This document shows positions 59,488-64,000 of a stretch of DNA of 64,000 nt, one piece after another (the stretch's first letter is position 1; the number at the start of each line of letters is the position of its first letter). Under the pieces are notes generated by a model that saw only the letters and a list, made by a program, of their open reading frames with translations, was not told the origin of the DNA and made no database searches. The translations under genes were made by a program, and so were the position numbers. The stretch comes from Phaeodactylibacter xiamenensis (GTDB taxonomy: Bacteria > Bacteroidota > Bacteroidia > Chitinophagales > Saprospiraceae): positions 1-64,000 of the forward strand of contig NZ_JPOS01000098.1 in NCBI RefSeq assembly GCF_000759025.1, in the 5' to 3' direction.

Positions 59488-61017
59488 TTAAGTCGGGGGT
59501 GCAGCTGCTGCTCTTGTTCCCGAATGCCTCCGAACTGTCTGCCGGTAGACTCTGCGCACCCGTGTCCCCACGTTCGTAAAAACTTCGTAGGGAATGGTTT
59601 TTAGCCGCCGGGCCACCACCTCCACAGATGGTTCTACCCCGAAAATGGTAGCCAGGCTGCCAGCTGCCACATCAGGTATGCCCGTTACATCAGCCATGCA
59701 CATATCCATGCATACGTTGCCCGCAACAGGTGCCAGCTGCCCGTTGATCACCACTTGATGCTGCCCCTGACTGAGCGCCCTTGGCATCCCGTCAGCATAG
59801 CCGATCCCAAGAGTCGCAACCCTTGCACCAGCTGGCAACTGCCCCGCCCGGCTGTACCCTACGGTCTCGCCCGGTTGCAGTGTACGAACTTGCGACACAC
59901 AAGCCTGCAATTGCATGACCGTTTGCAGTTTGGGTTGCAGCACGCTCGTCTCATCTGCGCCGTAAACACCGATCCCCAAACGCACCATGTCCATATCGTA
60001 TTGCGGAAAACGGGCAACCCCTCCTGAATTGAGCAGGTGGCGCCGGGGCCGATAGCCGAGGTGACGGTCAAGTTCAGTACAAGCTGCCGCAAATTTGAAC
60101 ATCTGCTGCTCCGTAAAACGATCATGCTCCGGAGCACCACTTGCCGCCAGATGGGCAAAAGTGGTAGCTACCCGGAGATGGGCTTGCCTTGAAATGAAAT
60201 CACCAACGGCCTGAGCTTCTTCCGGCTCAAAACCCAGGCGGTTCATTCCTGTGTTGAACTCCAGGTGCACTGACATATCAACCTGATATTCGTCCAGGCG
60301 GGCAGCCAACGCGCTGAGCAATGAGTATTGGTATATTACAGGCTCCAGCCGTCCCTGCACCAAATGCCCGAAAGCAGCCAGTTCCGTATTCAGGACCATA
60401 ATTGGGCATTCCACCCCGGCACGGCGCAACTGAAGCCCCTCATCTGCATAAGCAACGGTAAGATAATCCACACCTGCCCGCTCCAATGCCCTCCCCGTTT
60501 CAATCAAACCGGAACCATAGGCATTGGCTTTGACCATCACGGCAACCGCTATGCCCGGCTTCAACGCCGACCGGTGTACCTCAAGATTATGGCAAAGGGC
60601 ATCCAGGTCTACCAGCAGTGTGGCTTGATGCAGGGGCGCCCCTAAATAGCCCAACAAGTCGCTATATACCGGCTCACTACCCGCAAACACAAGAAATAAA
60701 GTATTCGAAAAACGATGGCTGCCAAAGTATTGGCGGGCTGCCGCAGGGCTGCTCAGCGCAACAAAAGGACGCCCCGTGCTGACCTCTTCCTTGAACCCCC
60801 AGCCTATAATCTGGTCCACGGTACTATCCTGAAGCTGTAACTGCCAATTTTCGGGGAGCGCTTCCCGGTCACCCATCAGCACACATTGCCCACCGTAAGC
60901 CGGGCGTTGCTGAGCATAGAGCAGCAGCCCCTGCAACTGCGGCAGGCTACCGGCTGGCAACCGGGCATAAGCATTACCGTTTTCACCTCCAATAATTTCC
61001 ACTTGTACCGGACCCAT
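59488..61017 (-). CDS. alr: alanine racemase with N-terminal relic of a MurF C-terminal domain
   Basis: The start is the ATG at 61017 (a TTG precedes it); 509 residues, about 130 longer than ordinary Alr. Residues ~135-500 are a full alanine racemase: LLVDLDALCHNLEVHRSALK, PLP lysine in VAVMVKANAYGSG, YADEGLQLRRAGVE, FNTGMNRLGF, GETVGYSRAG (tyrosine region) and AGNVCMDMCMADVTG. Residues ~1-130 (VEIIGGENGN, GGQCVLMGDREALPENW, DQIIGWGFKEE, NTLFLVFAGSE) align in order with the Mur ligase C-terminal domain of the bifunctional MurF-Alr proteins of Bacteroidota. The MurF N-terminal and ATP-binding domains are missing. It supplies D-alanine for peptidoglycan. It follows purD by 15 bases, in the same frame as the purD stop. 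Confidence 0.88.
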   Translation of the reverse strand: MGPVQVEIIGGENGNAYARLPAGSLPQLQGLLLYAQQRPAYGGQCVLMGDREALPENWQLQLQDSTVDQIIGWGFKEEVSTGRPFVALSSPAAARQYFGSHRFSNTLFLVFAGSEPVYSDLLGYLGAPLHQATLLVDLDALCHNLEVHRSALKPGIAVAVMVKANAYGSGLIETGRALERAGVDYLTVAYADEGLQLRRAGVECPIMVLNTELAAFGHLVQGRLEPVIYQYSLLSALAARLDEYQVDMSVHLEFNTGMNRLGFEPEEAQAVGDFISRQAHLRVATTFAHLAASGAPEHDRFTEQQMFKFAAACTELDRHLGYRPRRHLLNSGGVARFPQYDMDMVRLGIGVYGADETSVLQPKLQTVMQLQACVSQVRTLQPGETVGYSRAGQLPAGARVATLGIGYADGMPRALSQGQHQVVINGQLAPVAGNVCMDMCMADVTGIPDVAAGSLATIFGVEPSVEVVARRLKTIPYEVFTNVGTRVRRVYRQTVRRHSGTRAAAAPPT

Positions 61018-61032
61018 CAAACTAACTTTCTG

Positions 61033-62301
61033 CTACAGGTCAAATCCAATATCCGTACGATAGTATTTTCCTTCAAATTGTACGCGGGCGGCATTTTCCA
61101 GCGATTGCTTTACAGCTTCTTTATAATTGCCTGCCAGTGAAGTCAGGGCCAGCACGCGGCCACCGTTGGTTTTCACTGCCCCATCTTCGGTTTTTGTACC
61201 GGCATGCAGGATCAGGCTGCCCTCTACCTGCTCCAGTCCCGTGATGATTTTACCCTTTTCATAGGCTTCCGGGTAACCGCCGGATACCAAAAAGACGGTG
61301 GCGGCACTTTGCTCTTCCACTTCCAGTTTTTTGCTTTCCAAGGTGCCATCACCTATAGCAGCCAGCAATTCCACGAGGTCGCTCTTAAGGCGTGGGAAGA
61401 CTACCTCCGTTTCGGGGTCCCCCATCCGGCAGTTGTATTCAATGACGTAAGGGTCCTCTCCTACTTTGATCAGCCCCAGGAAAATAAAGCCTTCGTAGGG
61501 TGCCTCCAGTTCCTTAAGCCCGGTAAGGGTGGGGCTGACAATCCAGTTTTCAACTTTCTTCAATAGCGTATCATCCACAAAAGGGACCGGGGAGATGGCG
61601 CCCATGCCTCCGGTGTTCAGGCCGGTATCGCCTTCCCCTATACGCTTATAATCCTTCGCTATAGGCAGGATTTTATAGGATTTGCCATCAGTAAGCACAA
61701 AAACAGAAAACTCAATACCATCCAGAAAAGCCTCAATGACCACCCGCTCGCTCGCTTCCCCGAACTTTCCACTGAGCATCGCCTTAAGCTCTGCTTTTGC
61801 TTCTGCCCGGTCATTGAGAATCAACACGCCCTTGCCTGCTGCCAGGCCGTCTGCTTTCAAGACGATGGGCAGGTCCTGACGATCAATATAGGAAAGCCCT
61901 TCCTCCAGCGTTTCCGGCGTAAATTCGGCATAGGCCGCCGTGGGTATATCGCGCTGCTGCATGAATGCTTTGGCAAAAGCTTTGCTGCCTTCCAGCTTTG
62001 CCCCCAGCGCTGATGGCCCGATCACACGCACATGCTTCAGGGTATCGTCTGCTTTGAAGTAATCATAAATCCCCCGCACGAGTGGCTCTTCGGGGCCAAC
62101 GACGACCATACTGATTTCCTTTTCGAGCACATATGCACCCACTGCCTCAAAATCGTTGGGGCTGAGGGCAACATTGGTCCCATGTTGGGCCGTACCCGCA
62201 TTACCGGGCGCAATAAATAAAGCTTTACAAAGCGGGCTTTGGCTCATCTTCCAGGCAAAAGCGTGCTCCCGCCCGCCACTGCCCAACAAAAGAATATTCA
62301 T
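61033..62301 (-). CDS. purD: phosphoribosylamine--glycine ligase (GAR synthetase)
   Basis: PurD is the second step of purine synthesis, joining phosphoribosylamine and glycine with ATP. The 422-residue length is typical. Motifs: MNILLLGSGGREHAFAWKMS, GPEEPLVRGIYDYF, RVIGPSALGAKLEGSKAFAK, LPIVLKADGLAAGKGVLILN, RIGEGDTGLNTGGMGAISPV then PFVDDTLL, YEGFIFLGLIKVGEDPYVI then EYNCRMGDPETEVVFPRL. A clear promoter box stands 15 bases upstream. The gene is followed by alr, so a shared transcript joins purine and cell-wall precursor synthesis. Confidence 0.96.
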   Translation of the reverse strand: MNILLLGSGGREHAFAWKMSQSPLCKALFIAPGNAGTAQHGTNVALSPNDFEAVGAYVLEKEISMVVVGPEEPLVRGIYDYFKADDTLKHVRVIGPSALGAKLEGSKAFAKAFMQQRDIPTAAYAEFTPETLEEGLSYIDRQDLPIVLKADGLAAGKGVLILNDRAEAKAELKAMLSGKFGEASERVVIEAFLDGIEFSVFVLTDGKSYKILPIAKDYKRIGEGDTGLNTGGMGAISPVPFVDDTLLKKVENWIVSPTLTGLKELEAPYEGFIFLGLIKVGEDPYVIEYNCRMGDPETEVVFPRLKSDLVELLAAIGDGTLESKKLEVEEQSAATVFLVSGGYPEAYEKGKIITGLEQVEGSLILHAGTKTEDGAVKTNGGRVLALTSLAGNYKEAVKQSLENAARVQFEGKYYRTDIGFDL

Positions 62302-62315
62302 GCGTTCTTTTTTTG

Positions 62316-62323
62316 CAAATATA
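62316..62323 (-). promoter_or_regulatory. Bacteroidota -7 box (TATATTTG) for purD-alr
   Basis: On the minus strand TATATTTG matches TAnnTTTG, 14 bases before the ATG at 62301. Confidence 0.6.
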
Positions 62324-62424
62324 CTCTTCCCTTATCGGATAACCATGCCACAGTACTTTTACTGCGTTTTTGTGCAACTAAATCGCCTGTTAGACCGTCA
62401 TGCTAATGAAAAACTACTTACCCT

Positions 62425-64000
62425 ATGCGTTACCTGTTTATCCTTTTGCTTTTGCCATTGCTGCTTCCGGCTCAACAGGACAGCTACTTTGTATTGCGCG
62501 GACAAGTGCTGAATGCCAAAACCGGGTCGCCCCTGTCTCATGCTCATGTTGGCATCCCGCAGCGAGCCATTGGCACAACAAGCGGCTACGATGGCAAATT
62601 CACCCTGAAAGTACCGGAGTACTACCGTGGCTCCGAGCTACAGGTTTCCTACCTGGGCTTTAAAAACTTCCAAAGATCTATTGCTGGCATAAACGGGCCC
62701 CTGACCGTCCGCCTGCAACCTGCGCCCTCCATGCTTCAGGAAATCGTGGTGATGGACGAACAAACAATCGAAGACATCATCCGCAAAGCGGTCCGGCGTA
62801 TCCCGGACAACTACCCCGACTACCCTACCTCCATGACTGGTTTTTACCGGGAGTCCAAAACCAACTCAGATCAGGATTACATCTACCTCGCAGAAGGAGT
62901 GCTAAACCTGTATAAGACCAGTTACAAAAACGACAAGGAAGGTCAGGTAGGGCTGGTTCAGGGCCGGCAAGTCACCCTTGTCCCGGAGGAAGAACTGCGC
63001 AACAGTACTGGCTTTTCTTCCGGCCACCTCGCTGCCGACCGGTTTGACTTTGTTAAAAACCGGGAGGACTTTCTGGAAGAGGACAACTTCGGAGCCTACA
63101 AATACTGGGTCTCCAACATCACCACCCATAACGACCGGCCGGTATACGTCATCAGCTTCGACCAGGAGGCGGGAGATCAACGCGCACGCATGAAAGGCGA
63201 GCTTTACATTGATACCTCTTCCTACGCATTCGTGCGCGCTTCCTTTGAAATCCTGCCCGATGCACAGCGCAAATACAATGACTATCCACTCTACACGGGC
63301 AACTGGAAAGGCAACCGTTACTTCGTCAACTACCGTGAGGTTGACGGGCGCTGGCACCTCAGTGAAGCGCTCCGGGAAGGGACCTGGCGCGATGGCGGCA
63401 TCTATACCAATGAACTAATTGTAACGGAAGTCAAACCCGGCCGCGGAAAGGTCATCCCCTACATGGAACAACTGGACCGGAACGACCGGTTCCTCGACCG
63501 GACCGGAACCTACGATGAAGACTTCTGGACGTCCTACAACACCGCCCCTATCAATGATGAACGCCTGGCAGAGACGGTACGGCAGCTTAACAATCAGGAT
63601 AAAGCAACCGAGGTTTTTGACACTACTTTTCTCAATACCCTGCGGCGGCAACAGGATTCGATTCCGCAGGTACAGTCTCAGAGCCAGCCAGGCCGCGACA
63701 GTTTCAATATCAGCTATGCTCCGGGCAGCCCTCCGGTTCTAAGAGGCGCCTCCAATTGGGGCTTTCATTTCAGCTATGGAGCTGGCGTTCACTTTCTGCC
63801 AACGGAAGCTGCCGCCTATACGTTGGGCGTTTATACCACCTCCCCGGAAGGAACGCCTATTCTGGAGCTGACAGATAACCTCGAAGCGCGCAATATCGAG
63901 CCTGTTTACCAATGGGCCCTCGATATCACGTACCAAGACCGGTACCTGCTGCGGTGGACCCTTGCCCGGGACCTGTGGAACAGCATTTACCGGGAAAGTG
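62425..64000 (+). CDS. carboxypeptidase-like regulatory-domain outer-membrane protein, partial (runs off right edge)
   Basis: The frame is open from the ATG at 62425 to the window end (525 residues visible, no stop). A signal peptide (MRYLFILLLLPLLLPAQ) is followed by a carboxypeptidase D regulatory-like domain (~20-105: LRGQVLNAKTGSPLSHAHVG, TTSGYDGKFTLKVPEYYRG, VSYLGFKNFQ). The rest resembles DUF5686-type proteins of Bacteroidota (EIVVMDEQTIEDIIRKAVRR, DYPTSMTGFYRESKTN, MKGELYIDTSSYAFVRASFE) that probably end in an outer-membrane barrel outside the window. Function unknown; divergent from purD. Confidence 0.8.
   Translation, partial: MRYLFILLLLPLLLPAQQDSYFVLRGQVLNAKTGSPLSHAHVGIPQRAIGTTSGYDGKFTLKVPEYYRGSELQVSYLGFKNFQRSIAGINGPLTVRLQPAPSMLQEIVVMDEQTIEDIIRKAVRRIPDNYPDYPTSMTGFYRESKTNSDQDYIYLAEGVLNLYKTSYKNDKEGQVGLVQGRQVTLVPEEELRNSTGFSSGHLAADRFDFVKNREDFLEEDNFGAYKYWVSNITTHNDRPVYVISFDQEAGDQRARMKGELYIDTSSYAFVRASFEILPDAQRKYNDYPLYTGNWKGNRYFVNYREVDGRWHLSEALREGTWRDGGIYTNELIVTEVKPGRGKVIPYMEQLDRNDRFLDRTGTYDEDFWTSYNTAPINDERLAETVRQLNNQDKATEVFDTTFLNTLRRQQDSIPQVQSQSQPGRDSFNISYAPGSPPVLRGASNWGFHFSYGAGVHFLPTEAAAYTLGVYTTSPEGTPILELTDNLEARNIEPVYQWALDITYQDRYLLRWTLARDLWNSIYRES

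Overview
The window looks like a chromosomal piece of a marine-type Bacteroidota, most likely a Saprospiria/Lewinella-like lineage. This is an inference from gene content: a SusC/SusD pair, eight intact genes plus one remnant ending in a type IX secretion (T9SS) C-terminal sorting domain, many SPII lipoproteins, DUF983, DUF2202 and SprB-like repeats. The promoters are also of Bacteroidota type: boxes matching TAnnTTTG sit just upstream of many genes. Coding DNA is mostly GC-rich, but several blocks are clearly AT-rich (about 21-26 kb and 52.7-53.5 kb) and look acquired or recombined. No rRNA, tRNA or CRISPR array was seen.

Layout. 0-1.5 kb: debris, with a DDE transposase running off the left edge and a 5'-truncated T9SS protein. 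1.5-9.8 kb: a SusC-SusD operon with two accessory lipoproteins, followed by an ELWxxDGT-repeat T9SS protein. 9.8-14.5 kb: redox/metal genes (di-haem peroxidase, DUF2202 ferritin-like protein, orphan TolC, haem-binding domain protein, VIT1/CCC1 transporter). 14.5-20.4 kb: aceK, a CpcT/CpeT-like lipoprotein, an S9 peptidase, DUF983 and a small membrane protein. 20.4-33.4 kb: an accessory block of T9SS-exported proteins, with three tandem paralogues carrying a DWGDG motif, a mosaic SBBP-repeat protein, a large beta-helix/PKD protein and a repeat-propeller protein. It is bordered by a 5 x 31 bp tandem repeat and by a ~200 bp imperfect inverted repeat; both borders carry the same 32-bp palindrome.

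33.5-41.5 kb: CotH-like protein, sterol-desaturase-family enzyme, then a cluster that suggests phosphorus scavenging: a phosphonatase-like HAD hydrolase with a PhnZ-like HD protein, a two-domain phosphodiesterase-like/alkaline phosphatase fusion, and a PhoD-type phosphatase, with a prohibitin-like lipoprotein between. 42-50.5 kb: an alanine/saccharopine dehydrogenase-like enzyme, purC, a large SprB-like T9SS protein, and the 5-oxoprolinase genes pxpA-pxpB-pxpC preceded by a small outer-membrane-type protein. 50.5-53.5 kb: a beta-helix lipoprotein, a small zinc-ribbon protein, and an AT-rich UPF0175/DUF3368 toxin-antitoxin pair. 53.5-62.3 kb (minus strand): a periplasmic-folding operon of three SurA/PpiC-type proteins leading through a conserved hypothetical gene to era, then purD-alr. 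The alanine racemase carries an N-terminal relic of a MurF ligase C-terminal domain. 62.4 kb to the right edge: a carboxypeptidase-like regulatory-domain protein, cut by the window end.

How the parts work together: most of the window concerns the envelope. SusC/D imports a nutrient across the outer membrane, T9SS cargo is displayed or secreted, and the PPIase operon supports outer-membrane protein folding. The phosphatase and 5-oxoprolinase genes feed phosphorus and nitrogen metabolism. The least explained parts are the accessory T9SS block and its repeats, and the Alr with its MurF remnant.
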